The notes under the pieces were generated by a model. It was not told the DNA's origin. It was given only the letters and a program-made list of their open reading frames with translations, and ran no database searches. Positions 1-11,083 of a stretch of DNA of 45,445 nt are shown piece after piece. This stretch comes from Darksidea phi (lineage: Eukaryota; Ascomycota; Dothideomycetes; Pleosporales; Lentitheciaceae): positions 1-45,445 of the forward strand of contig JASJFT010000301.1 in NCBI GenBank assembly GCA_030770425.1, in the 5' to 3' direction. How positions within the stretch are numbered: the first letter of the stretch is position 1; each line of letters starts with the position of its first letter. The position numbers were made by a program, and so were the translations under genes.

Positions 1-616
1 TACTGTGTACAAACTCCTACTGTGTTTCGTGCGGACCTTCTGAAGAGACTCCCACTATGCAAATCCAAATCAAATAACTATTAAACTTTTTAATATTAAG
101 TTACCTTATATTTGTTGCCTTATCTTACGCTTGGACTTAATGTGTAGCGTTCTACCAGGGTCAACGCTGCTATCCGTAGCACGATGGCTATCACTTCGAA
201 GGTTCGGGCCTGACTGGTTCAAGTAGATGGACCTTGTGGAAATGAATTGGCTTTATCAGCGTGCCAGCTTCGCTGATTTGATTTGATCAGCTTTTCATCT
301 CCGCGGCTGCACTAATTATACCTTGGACTACGCTTCAGCACAGGTGAGGCGGTATTCACAGCTATCTTTGGGAAGTTTGGATGGCGTTTTGGAAAAATCG
401 CGCAAAGTCAACCGAAGGCGATCAAATAGATAATTTGACCCAAGGCGTGATGGCTGTCCCACCCAGTCAGTGTGATAGCCGTGCCGTGATTCAGAAAGCG
501 GTGCTTGTTTCTCATGATACACGTTAGTTTTGAAAATCCAAAATTCGAAAAGGAATCAAGATTGAGCAAGGTTTCAATGGCTATCTATCATCAGGATTTA
601 CGGACTACCGCAACTT
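1..616. other. No gene recognised at left edge
   Basis: I see no convincing coding region here. Short open frames occur on both strands, but none has recognisable family motifs, a good start context or plausible introns. Nothing suggests an RNA gene. The stretch around 60-120 is AT-rich. Confidence 0.5.
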
Positions 617-958
617 TCAAGTCTCACAACCGTCATCTTCAATGGATTTCACGCATGTCTTTAATCGTGGAAGCCCCACATTCAAAGCCTGCTCTTCCAC
701 GGCGAAGCTAATGCGACACCAACCCAGCTCTTCAGTAGCGAAACAGCTTCCCTAAGAAACAACGACACCCGCCCCGAGAAAGCGCTTGAAGAGCTTCACT
801 TCCCGATCGCGGTCTACATCGCCCACGGAAGTCGCTGGTTCGGGTGCCGAACTTCCATGAAGATAGCGACGCAGGTCTACCCAGACGAAAACACCGGCAT
901 GCCTACATATAGCAGTTGAGCGCCGCCCACGTATACATGATTGTTGGAGATACTCACA
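617..958 (-). pseudogene. ACC-synthase-like aminotransferase, C-terminal fragment
   Basis: One minus-strand frame reads like the C-terminal end of fungal PLP-dependent aminotransferases of the 1-aminocyclopropane-1-carboxylate synthase group (fold-type I, class I/II). It contains HAGVFVWVDL, then an acidic/basic linker and KRFLGAGVVVS. An in-frame TAG at 752-754 follows, and then EELGWCRISFAVEEQALNVG and a terminal helix ending at TGA 617-619. The family normally has a Q/P-rich 'GxxxSPGxxF' stretch where the TAG sits, so CAG-to-TAG (a RIP-type transition) is a reasonable explanation. The large N-terminal domain with the PLP lysine is not found upstream; above about 958 the frame no longer resembles the family. 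It lies 3' of the O-methyltransferase-like gene on the same strand, and the two may be parts of one decayed metabolic locus. Family assignment is from motif memory only. Confidence 0.6.
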
Positions 959-1552
959 CATTAGAGTAGTACGGAATGTAATGAGGATAACAGGCACATC
1001 TGTTCCAAGGCGTCACTCAATGTGATACTTGAGTATTCAGCTAATATATTTCCCTGCTGTTTCCAGGCCCCTCTAAAATGGGAATATCTAACCAGGAATG
1101 CCTACCAACGTGTATTTTGCCTCGATGGAGAACATACATTTTAGGTTGGCGGGTTGTATGAAAAAGGTGGCTTCTCATCTACAAATGATTACCGGTTTTG
1201 AGGCAATTCTGCGATTTGACGGAGTCTTGGGGTTTTAGACGAAACTTCGTCGGCTAAGCGCCGAGGCAAAATCGACGTGATTTGTAAGTGCATAAATTTG
1301 CCGTGTGAGACGCTTCGGACGATTGAAGAAGGAGACGGCTCGGGAGAGAAATCTGTAAAAGCTAGAGGTAATTTACTACATTTGTCGCCGCATCCCCAAC
1401 GAGCCTGTAATGATTGAAATATGAATTTGAAAAGAAACACTCAAAAGGGTTCGACGACCACAGGATCCATCGCGTCTGCGATGACCCTACTGTGAAAATG
1501 ACCGACGCATCCGGAGCTTGTGGTTTCTTGTCTGACGTTTAAAGAGATCCCT
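959..1552. other. Spacer without recognisable gene
   Basis: Between the aminotransferase fragment and the methyltransferase-like gene I find no frame with family motifs. A short open frame at 1189-1440 (minus) has no supporting signal and is probably chance. Confidence 0.5.
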
Positions 1553-3095
1553 TCAGGCGTTCCAGTGAACCTCTATGATACCCAGCAAGGAGTCCTTGGG
1601 TACGAATACCTGATGAAGAACGAATCGTTCATCAGCCGCAGCAAGTAAGGCTTTCCATTCGTCTAGGTATCGTTCACGACCGTTGGAGAAGCACTCTAGA
1701 GCCAAATCCACTGATCTGTGAGGTTCTGTTAGCAGGCGCTTTCATGTTTCATGATTCGTTTCGACACGCGGCGACATACCTTGCAACTCGGTCCTTCCAC
1801 AAGGGAATGGCTTCCGGCTCCGGCATCACCACATCCTGAATTAGGATCTTCACTCCAGGTCGAAGAGCCGGAATTTGCGCCTGCAAAGCCTTGGTCGCGA
1901 AAGCGTCACCTAAACCTCGGAAGACCATGCGGAAGAAGTAGACATCCGCCTTAGCATCCTGCGACGCGAAGAGCTCGTGTTCCTCAAACGTAACCCGACC
2001 TGCCAATTCCGAAGGGATGGTTGAGTTTACGCCTACGAGGGTGTCCTTGGAGTCTTGGACAATGAACTTGAGATTCGTAAAGTTCCTCGCCAACTCAAAG
2101 GCAGCTTGGCCCCGAGATCCCATACCAGTGACAATTGTCGCGTTTCCGAGGGATGCCCAATCATAGACCGTGGTAATGTTCTCGATCGCGTAACCTGGAA
2201 CGTGGTTGATGGCTTGCATCCCAGCTCCAAAGCGCGCCGCCACCTCAGGGTTCGAAGCGACGACCTCCGGGACTGTCTTGCCATCGTTGGCAAGAACAAA
2301 ACCCTGTACAAATCAGCAAGAGCTCTACCTTGCCCATTTAGATTCGAGATGCTCTGGGAGACAGAGTGCATCATTGGCTCTACGATAGTGGCAAAACTCA
2401 CAGTCTCGTTTGGTAGCTGCGAATTGGGCCATTTCTGAAGAGCGTCTATGATCTGCGATGGACCACATGTGTTAGTTCATTTCTACGCGTTCCGAGGTTA
2501 TTCTAAAACCTTACGCACTTACTCTAGTATTAGCAGGCCAGGTGTCCCTGGCCTCGAACTCGACCCAGCCATTGATGTACGGAATTGTCAAGAACTTGGA
2601 GATTTTGCTGTGTGCGATCACTTCATGCTCTGGTTCATCAAACATGCGCATGGTAATCGCGTGTCGGACAAGACGTCTGACAGCATATTTTGCAAGGCCT
2701 GTTTTTTCAGAAATCTCGTCAAAGGTAATCTTCCCTCCAGCAGGTATCATATCCGGGATTTTGTAGCGGCATACTCCGTCCATGGTGACTAGATTCTCGA
2801 TCTGTAATTATTAGCTCATTAGAAAGCGCGTCGAAGTCCGAGTAAGACTTACGGAAGCGAATTTGAAGAGCAAGACCAGAGGATCCAGGAGAATCTCGTG
2901 TAGCTCAGCAGTCGCATCGAGCACAACATCTTTGAGGCTGGAAACGTCATCGGGCAGCAATTCAGGGCCGGTTTCAGCAAAGGACGGGGTTGCCGCGCCT
3001 TGAGCTGATAGCTTCTCTTGCAGTTTGGTGACGGAACTACTGATCTGCGCAGCTAGCTCGACGATTCTCGGAGTCGTATTGTTGCTGGAAGCCAT
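1553..3095 (-). CDS. O-methyltransferase-like protein (fungal secondary-metabolism type)
   Basis: I read this as join(1553..1715,1780..2303,2402..2452,2523..2801,2853..3095) on the minus strand, 419 aa. All four introns (51-98 bp) have GT..AG ends and restore one frame. The start is ATG at 3095 (MASSNNTTPRIVELAAQ). The N-terminal half holds the dimerisation/winged-helix region typical of class I SAM O-methyltransferases (KITFDEISEKTGL, then AVRRLVRHAI). The C-terminal half has the Rossmann region (TIVTGMGSRGQAAFELA, FIVQDSKDTL) and the conserved end (IPALRPGVKILIQDVVMPEP, DEWKALLAAADERFVL, IIEVHWNA). Two things are odd. The glycine-rich motif I lacks its usual leading acidic residue, and where the family has its catalytic His (HDW or HGLGD) this protein reads FRGLGD, an Arg. 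It may therefore be inactive or do a non-methyl-transfer job. A truncated P450 starts about 0.5 kb upstream in the opposite direction. Confidence 0.85.
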
Positions 3096-3624
3096 GGTGA
3101 ATGGGATACAGGACAGGGTCAAGGAGAGACATACCTGGTGTTCTAGAGGGTTGGGAAGATGTGATGAGGATTCACTGGTTCCACTTCTGCAGCTGCGAAG
3201 GCAGAGTCAGTTCCAATATTGCCAGGGTCAATCTTACACAAGTTTCGCGTGGCACTGCGGCAGCCACGCCCCGAAAGTCGGGTCAGTGATTGGCTTGTCC
3301 GCCGCGGAAGTCGTGTTCGGTCCAATCACAGGCGGTTGGAGGTTGTTGGTTTCTTCCCGAATGGTTCGCCAACATGCCCAAGTGTGGCACAAGCGCGGCT
3401 TCTCCAACCGACGCTTAGCTCCTTCCTTTTTCACCGTACACTGCCTTGCCGGGGTGCGCGCCGCAATGAAAGAAGATGGCTCTTGGTGAATGCTGTGCCA
3501 CTCCGTTTGCCCAACAAACAAGGATTAATCAGGCAACCACCAGAGCAGAGTTTCAGCCTGATCTAGAAGGAGGTGCGAGAGTTGCTGACCACCTACCCCG
3601 CTCCGTAGAAACGAGACGTCCATG
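3096..3624. promoter_or_regulatory. Divergent spacer upstream of the O-methyltransferase-like gene
   Basis: This 0.5 kb separates the 5' end of the methyltransferase-like gene from the truncated P450 on the other strand. It probably contains the promoter of the former. I see no clear TATA box or known operator. The open frames here (for example 3025-3489) lack domain signals. Confidence 0.35.
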
Positions 3625-4296
3625 CTTACACAGACCCACTTTGATCTAATTGGCCGAAGTGGGCACACTCACGAAGGGAGTACTTGTCCCGAGGTCTTCA
3701 ACGATGCTGAGATTCTGCAACGTCTCCGGGCCGAGCTCAAGACAGTCAATTCCTCTTCGGGTGGTACCGTAGATTTGAAAACCCTGGAGCAGTTGCATAA
3801 TGGAAGCCATGCGACCGAGCCCGGCGATCGCGTCACGCATGGCCCGTGTTGATTCTGGCAGAGACCTATACTACGGAGGTTGGAGCATCCCAGCCGGAAC
3901 GCCTGTCGGTATGACGACCATCTTGATGCATCTTGACGAGAATCTGCACCCGGAACCATACAGCTTCATTCCTGGCCGTTGGACGGACATAGAGAAGCGT
4001 AAGACGTCTGGCAAGATCTATGCACCCTTCTCGAGAGGAACAAGGATTTGCGCGGGCATGTAGTATGTTCACCTTTCTTCTTACATTCCATTCCCTAGAC
4101 TCTGTGCCTCTTCTTGACTGATGCATGATACGGCCTTGCTTGGGCCGATTTATACTTTACTCTCGCCGCCCTTGCTCCTCGCTTCAACTTCGAATTCGAA
4201 GACATTCATGCTTCAGACCTCCGAATGTCGAGCGATGAATTTGTCATTGGGACAAAGGTCAAAGCAACACTCAAATGCCATGTAACCCGACCGTAG
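3625..4296 (+). pseudogene. Cytochrome P450, 3' fragment with lesions
   Basis: The C-terminal half of a fungal microsomal P450 is readable. It begins with PEVFNDAEILQRLRAELKTV (helix I-J region), then LKTLEQL, MEAMRPSPAIASRMAR (remains of the E-x-x-R helix), PAGTPVGMTTILMHLDEN, FIPGRW, and the haem-binding loop PFSRGTRICAGM (F-x-x-G-x-R-x-C-x-G). After an intron it ends LAWADLYFTLAALAPRFNFEFE and stops at TAG 4294-4296. There are three lesions. The N-terminal membrane anchor and oxygen-binding helix are absent. About 20 bp are missing with a frame change near 3796 (LEQL is followed directly by IMEA). The acceptor of the last intron near 4131 reads TACGG rather than TACAG, with an otherwise perfect frame continuation. 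It cannot encode a working enzyme. It is probably a relic of a pathway shared with the neighbouring methyltransferase-like gene. Confidence 0.8.
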
Positions 4297-5021
4297 GTTT
4301 AGCGTTGGAGTTAAGCAGGCCTACATTTAGGCTAACCTCACGAGTAGAGCCCAACTCGTGATTTCCCCACGGTTTGGCCTGTTCTCGTTGCCGGCCTCTC
4401 TGGCTGAAGACCTGGCGGATATACGTCGGGCCGGCCCCGGTACGTAACCGACTCTTATATATACCTACCCTATATAATACGAGTTGAAAGGATTTTTTTT
4501 TAGCGCGAAACTAGCGAGGCTGATTCATGAGATAACGAAAACCAGACTAAGCGAAAAGTCAACCGTCTCAGACCAGAAAATATTGTCCCGGAATCGCCTG
4601 GCCACTATGAAGCTGACTGCGTTCGGCCTCCTTTACGTGCGGGAGTGCGAAACGCGCCGCGCTGGCCGACTGCTCAATGGCCGCGATAGCATCGCCCATG
4701 TGTTGTTTGGCCTCTTCACCACTTGCCGCATCATTCACGAATGGACGATTTAGGAAAGGTGCTGATATGTGATAGTACCATAGTATTCGGCTCGTCGGTC
4801 GCTTTTCTAGCCCTTAGCACTGCCATATGGTACTCGTAGCTACATATTGTCTCAAGGATTGTGCCGCCCTTACAACATACAGGCCTGAGAGGCCTATTCC
4901 TACATACTAAAAGTCCGATGTAGACCATAGAGAGTCTGGAAGTCGGGAAAAATTCATAGTTAGGGCACCTCCACCTTTATCCCCCTTTAATCCGCGGTCT
5001 CCATCTGCTCATCAAGCACAT
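4297..5021. other. Intergenic, nothing recognised
   Basis: Moderately AT-rich in parts (4450-4500 is TA-rich with a T run). The open frame from 4484 has no ATG at its start and no domain resemblance, so I do not call it. Confidence 0.45.
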
Positions 5022-6197
5022 TTACTGCTCTTCGCCCCGTCGTTGGAATGCTAAACTGATTAGCACTGCACCTTGTGTTGCCCAGGAAATAGACTCACCA
5101 CCAGGAATTAAAGCTGCCGAATACATCACCAGAGTGATTGGGCGCAAATCCTCTTCCGCATTGATCCCAGCGGTGTGACTAGGCTTGGGTTCTGGCACCA
5201 GGCCTGCATCTTCCCAAGCCCTCAACACAGTATCTGCCCTGTCCGACCACTTCTGCGGGTCCCGGGGGGCTAGTCCGCATTTAATCCCCAGTGCAAGGCC
5301 GAAATCCCGAAAAGCTAGACGTCGACTGGTCGATCGCTGGAAGTGCGCAGATTCCCAGAAGTCCTCAATATCCCGTTCAGCACGATCAAGCAGACCTTGA
5401 GCCCAGACGTCATCCTCCCAGTGCGCGGTCCAGAGGGTCATTCCAAGATCCAGGGGGTCAGAGCTGGAATAGTTCTTCCACTTCGTCTCGACAATGCGCC
5501 GATAGTCGTCGATTTCTTCAGCTAGCCGGGTACTACGCGTGCCGTCTGTTTTCTGGAGGAGACTGAAGACCATCAGGCCATCGACCGGGTCGAGATTTCC
5601 TTCAGACAAAACTAGCGGCTGCTTGAGATCCATTGACAATTTCCAGTACATTCGCGGACGAGTGCTGTTACGGTTGTAGACGAAACGCGGGTGGATGGCT
5701 TTCGCAAGAGAAATGGCTTGGTCATTGTACTCTTTCTCTCCACTAGAAATAGCGAGGCGATTCAGCGCAAACATCCAGAGAGTCAGATAATGATGATACT
5801 GCCCGTCTCCATCGGGGCCAGTGGCATCTTCTTTCCCGATTCGAAGTCCGCCACCAAGGGGGTTAGAGGACGATGCTCCCGGAAGGTAAGAAGACAGATC
5901 GCGCGTCTTTCCCAGCGTTGAATGTACTACGGTCACCAATGACTTGGCGTGGTCAAGATAGAGCGGTTGGGTAGTAATACGATGTAAGGTAAGGAAGTTC
6001 AAGACTCCCTAAACCAGGTCAGTTCGTGTATGCGTGAAAACTAGCAAGCAGCATACGAATGCGTCTGTCCATAGGTATCGTCCACGATGCCCTGCGGATG
6101 CAGGCGGGGGAGTCCAACTTGATGACTCTGTTGGAAAAGCATAGACACGCTGCATAGCAGCGATGAACCGTGGCAGCCTGTCGCCTGTCGAGCTCAT
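5022..6197 (-). CDS. Conserved protein resembling six-hairpin glycosidases
   Basis: Two exons, join(5022..6008,6057..6197), 375 aa. The 48-bp intron has a GTATGC donor and TTTAG acceptor and joins GRYLWTDAF to GVLNFLTLHRITTQ in phase 0. I chose ATG 6197 (MSSTGDRL) because it has A at -3; ATG 6209 would add four residues. The body has spaced helix-pair motifs: QYHHYLTLWMFALNRLA, YNDQAISLAKAIHPRFVYNR, SEGNLDPVDGLMVFSLLQ, DPLDLGMTLWTAHW, RLAFRDFGLALG and a C-terminal ELRPITLVMYSAALIPGGE-like block (here DLRPITLVMYSAALIPGGE). This organisation recalls a family of fungal proteins often described as six-hairpin (alpha/alpha)6-barrel glycosidase-like. No signal peptide is visible, so it should be intracellular. 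The catalytic residues and substrate cannot be named. Gene reality is well supported; the fold assignment is tentative. Confidence 0.75.
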
Positions 6198-7304
6198 GTT
6201 TCCTTCCATCTGGACGGAGGGTTGGTAGCGGGCATAAGTAAATCTGGGAAGCTGGTATCGTTGAGGCAAGGCAGAATGCAGAAACAGGCCTATTTGTCGT
6301 GTCTGATGACTGAAGGGTTGCAGCGTAAGAATGATGTCAATCTGTGTAATCCATGGGACATGGATCCCGGAGAGCAATAGCCTGAATTGCAGGAGAAGAA
6401 TCTCGAGAGGAACTTCTGGGACCCACAGAATCCATTTTCTTCGCGCGTGGGCTCTTCGCAACTCTTCCTCGTACCTACGAAGTTGGAGTGGTCTTTCGCC
6501 GCACAGGGGGGAGGTTAATTAATCTAACTAACTACGGCTAGGTCTATCACGGGACCACGCGACGTATGGCACGTGATCACTATCTCGCCTCGAGCCTGAC
6601 GGGCCAACACTATCGTTACCGTTCCTCGAGCATCACTGCCGAATTGATTTCGCACGTGAGCCTTTACACTATGGGTCCCTTTTCTGTTCGCGTAATTAGC
6701 TGAGGTAGAGCACGACTCCGGACCTACGCTTGACTTTTCATTGGCTGAAGTGGAGACGCCGAGGCCGCAGGAAGCTAGTCCTACCTCGGAACCTTGCCCG
6801 TCGCATCTCCGCTCCCGATATCGCGCCTGGCTTTGGATTTGTCCTTCGCACCCCTTTCATATTCTCTCGCGGCTAAATCCCTACCACTCCTCTCTTGGGT
6901 TCCCAGGCTTCAGAATCCCTTATCGTCGCATTGCTCAACCGTTCGAGCCTCTCCTCTACCGCGACCATGTTGTCCGGTGTTTTATTGCCGATAAAGTCCT
7001 TCTCTCGCACTTCTCGAGGTTATAATATATGTAGAAGAGAAAACTAGACTACGTGATTTGGAGACAGGGTCTTCACCCGTCGCTTACGCATGCACTTTGC
7101 GGGGTTGTCAAAGGCTCGCCAACAGTTCTCAACCAGCTTCACTTTTCGTCCATTCTCGACCCAATTCTATGATGCGAATTGTATTCGGGTTAGGGTAACT
7201 TTTCCAGCTCCCGGGACCTCGCGCTATATCGTAGATTGCATCGCTCCCTGGCCCGGCCCGCGCGCAGGCGGCGGGTGAAGCGCCACCCCCTCCCTTGCCC
7301 GGCT
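6198..7304. other. Intergenic region between divergent genes
   Basis: This 1.1 kb separates the six-hairpin-like gene (minus) from the first NACHT gene (plus) and presumably carries both promoters. Pyrimidine-rich stretches run from 6790 to 7010, and a GC-rich stretch with GGCCCGGCCCGCGCG sits near 7250, just ahead of the NACHT start. The open frames at 6741-7025 and 7090-7278 lack domain signals. Confidence 0.4.
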
Positions 7305-10300
7305 ATGGCAGCTCCAATAGGGATAACCAGACCTGCTATTGAAAGATCTGCCATGTGAGTACTCTCGAATCACACAACGATGTTCTCATCTGACATTTCG
7401 GGTCCGCTAGCAATGACCTCTGGGCTCGCGCAGTCGATCAACTTTCTTCAACGGATAAGAAAGCGATCAACTTCGACCGCCCCGATAAACTCAATATTCT
7501 GAAGGAGCTACACTATGAGGCCGAGCAAGCCAGGCAAACTGCTGTAAAGAAGCAATGGACGTTTCGTCGCAAAAATGGAGAGACCGTCATCGTGAGGGAC
7601 GTGTTCGAGAAAGTCATCCGATGGCTTGATACATTCAAGCAGGTTGGTGATGTTGCGGTTCAATACGATCCGGCACATGCTGCCCTGCCATGGGCCGCAA
7701 TTCGCTTGATTTTGCAGGTAAGGTTGCGTATGTAACGAAATCAAAATCAATTAACCTTTTCCAGATCGCGGTTAATGATTCCAATATCCGTACTGCTGTC
7801 GTCGAGGGACTTGCGCTGGTAGCGGAAATAATCTGTCGCTGTGCCGTGGTTGAGAACTTGTATCTTCCTCAACAATCTGACGCGGGTGTTGAGCTGAAAC
7901 GAGCCCTCGTGCAGCTTTACGCGAGTATTTTGATGTTTCTCTCCGAATCCACACGGTATGCAAAGAGAATTACGAATGGTTGGTTCTAGTTAGTACAGCA
8001 TCGGATGCCAATAATAAGAGTATGTAGGGAAATCCATTCTCGGTACGCTAGCTGGCACAACTCAGCTCGACGCGACTCTGGGCCAGGTTCGACTCAACGA
8101 AGAGATCGTACAACGATGCCAATCACTCGCTGATAAGGCCGGTATGTTTGACGACGAGTGGATTCCAGTGCACTAAAGGCTGTCAGATTCAGTGCGTGGG
8201 CATACTGAGCTTAAGGCCCTCCTGGAGAACATTGATGCACCAATGCAGAGAGTTGACCAGAGTTTGAGGTCACTTCAGGATGACCTTGACAGTAAGTCCC
8301 ATTCCGGTCACGATGGCTAGCGCACTCAAGCTTTACAGCTAGACGACGGATTCAAATATTACAATGGCTTTCACCGGAGCCATATCTTCAACATCACAAG
8401 CAAGCTATCAGGGACACGCTCCCTGGTACTGGGCAATGGCTGCTCTCGGATGTCCAGTTCAAGCAGTGGAAGAAGGAAAGTGCATCCACTATCCTTTGGC
8501 TCCATGGGGCTCCAGGAACGGGTAAAAGCAAGATCATGTAAGTTCTCACTTCGTCTGGATAAAATAATGACGCGTTTACTTAAGCATTCAGGTCTATCGT
8601 CATAAAAGATCTTATTCAAGGCTTCAGAGCTGGGACCAATACCCAGCCAATCTTTTTCTATTGCTCACGGAATCCAGCAGAAGCTTCACGATCTGATCCC
8701 CAAGCGATTCTCGCCAGCATAGCAAGACAGCTTTCTGCTGCAGAACTCGGAAAATCTCTACTAGACCCAGTGATCAGAGTCTTTCTGGAGGAGGAATCGA
8801 CTGGCTTCGCATCTGGCCCTACGTGGCAGCCCGATATCGAGGAAAGCTGCGAATTGATCATAGATCTTATCAAGTTCTATCCGATGACTACCATTGTCAT
8901 TGATGCCATGGATGAATGCGATTCTACAAAACGAACCGATTTCCTCAAAACCCTGCAAACAATTCTCCAAAAGTCAACTTCACTCGTCAAGATCTTCATC
9001 TCCAGTCGGGATGATCTGGATATCAAATTGATGCTTGAAGATTACCCGAACGTGGTACTTGATCATTGGAAGAATCGGAATGATATTGATCAATTCGTGG
9101 AAAAGGAGACTGATCAGCTTATCCGGGATGGAAAGCTTTTTCGTCATAGTGACTCCAAAGACGAAATGAGAGATGTCGTAACCAGCGAAGTCAAGAAAAA
9201 AGCAAAGGGCATGTAAGTTGCATGGATATAAATTATGAAGACAAGCAGTATTGATCCCCAACAGGTTTCGGTGGGCCAGCTTACAACTCCAATACCTTTG
9301 CACGTTTAGCGTTGACGCCGACATCAAAGCTAGCCTAGGGCGTCTCCCTCCAGGACTGCATGCTTCATATCGACAAAATCTGACAGCAGCGACAGAGAGA
9401 CCAGGAGAGCATCATGCATTGATTCGTAAGAACATCTTCAGCTGGCTTCTGTGCGCGCAGTCCTATCTCAGTACTGAGCGACTACTGTCCGCCGCATCCA
9501 TAGGCATAGAGAAAGGTTGCAGGGTCCAGTACTGCACCGTTGGTCTTATTCTAGACATATGCAATAACTTCGTGGTCCTCGATACAGTCCAGAACACCTT
9601 CCGATTCGCCCACCTGTCAGTTCGAGAGTTTCTCGAAAACGAACCAGAGTTTTCTTACCCATCGAGCAATGCTCTCATCGCTGAGGTCAGTCTTTGGATC
9701 ATGCTTTGTGGAAGCAAGAGCCCTTCCACAGAGGAAGTTATGGCGCATGTGAATTGGAATTCACAGGCCGCACTCGGCCATGCCGAAGAAATCGCCGAAT
9801 ATTGCTTCCGTTTTTGGATCGGACATTACAAATCAGCCAGAAAGGAGGACTTTTCGAGCGCATACAAGATTGCCTTATTGTTCTTTCTATTTGGAAAGAG
9901 CGAAACCATCTTCCATTCAAAGGAGTGGATGAGCCCCGTTGACGAAATCCTGTCGCAGGTGTATCTCAACCAACTCATGGGGGATATCTCCAATGTGGAT
10001 CGGAAAGGATCACCGCCGCCGGAACTAGCCATATGGGAGAAAAACGCCAGACTACTTAGGGATCGGCTCAGAGCCGAACGTGTGCCAGGGGTGAAAATTC
10101 GGCCCATAAAAAAGCGTCGAAAATGGCAGCGCTTTGATGATGCAACAATTCTTGCTCCTCCGACCGGCAAGGCAGGGGTCTTCCTTTGCTCAGCAAATGA
10201 CCTCATCGAACCACTTCGAGCCGTCGACGCAAAAGACTTCGTGGATTACGGTTGGACCAACGCGCAAGGTCTGAACATACTCCAGGTCGCCGCAAAGAAC

Positions 10301-11083
10301 GGCTGCTGCACCGTGTTGAATTACTTTATGCACCAGACCCTCGCTACAATTGACTTCAATGAGGATGTCTTGGTCGCACAGGCGCAGAGTGAGAGCGGCG
10401 CTGAGATTCTCAGACTATTCCTTGATCGACGTAGCGGGCCAATGGCGATTACCGAGAAGGTGATCATCGAGGCTTCTCGAAACAAGCGCTGCGGGATCGC
10501 GATTCTGGAACTACTTTTGAGTACGGGACAACAGCTTCCTGTCACTGACAGTGTCTTTCTGGCAGTCGTACAGAGTCATGGAGATAGAAGCACCATACTT
10601 GAGATTCTCCTCCGCCGCCAACGGCCAGCATTTCAAGTGACCAGGGAGGTAGTCACGGCTGCACTGAAATACACCTACACGCACGAGGTCATGAAGGCAA
10701 TGGTGCTCAATGGTATACTGAAAGACTATGGTGCCGATCCGGCTACTCTATTGCTCGCCTCCGATCCAATCGGGAACGCCAGGAAGACATATTTAACCCA
10801 GCACCGGGGTGTTGTTGGAGCGGGGCAGTATGGCGTCTCAAGCCTTCCACGGTTGCCACTCGAGCCATGGGCACAAGAAACATCCGGCCCGCCGCTTCAA
10901 GTAGTCACAGCTCGTGAAATTTTGAGCAAGAATCTTATCAGGGTGAGGTACAACGGGTCTAGTCGTTGGGTCTATCTGAATGTCAAGGATATTGGGGAAG
11001 ATGAAATGCAAAGAATCTTGGCGTTAGATGTATGGGAATATCCAAGGAAAGAGAAAAAGCCCGCGGTTCAGGCTAAGCCTTGA
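7305..11083 (+). CDS. NACHT STAND protein (NLR) with degenerate ankyrin-like C-terminal repeats
   Basis: Eight exons: 7305..7354, 7411..7717, 7765..7978, 8028..8141, 8187..8291, 8339..8537, 8592..9212, 9265..11083; 1142 aa. All introns are 45-56 bp. The junction 7978/8028 is the least certain (donor GTTGGT). Residues about 18-200 form the helical N-terminal region common in fungal NACHT proteins ([17 protein letters not shown], then [17 protein letters not shown]7708/NACHT_N-like). The NACHT core has Walker A GAPGTGKS (320-327), Walker [11 protein letters not shown] (around 430-439) and sensor ISSRDD. After it come [13 protein letters not shown] and the winged-helix motif [12 protein letters not shown]. 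The C-terminus has about four 31-32-residue units starting (I/V)T-x-x-V and ending I-L-x-L-L-L. By family knowledge it is a nucleotide-switched sensor of non-self that triggers cell death. The ligand is unknown. No lesions were seen. Confidence 0.85.

Noticed and set aside
4484..4753. 89-aa open frame
   Set aside because: It begins at a TTG, has no family motif and lies in partly AT-rich intergenic DNA.
7180..7200. GGGTTAGGGTAAC near 7188 and CCCTAACCCCCCTA near 38278 as telomere-like repeats
   Set aside because: Only one or two units each, inside ordinary sequence; no tandem array.
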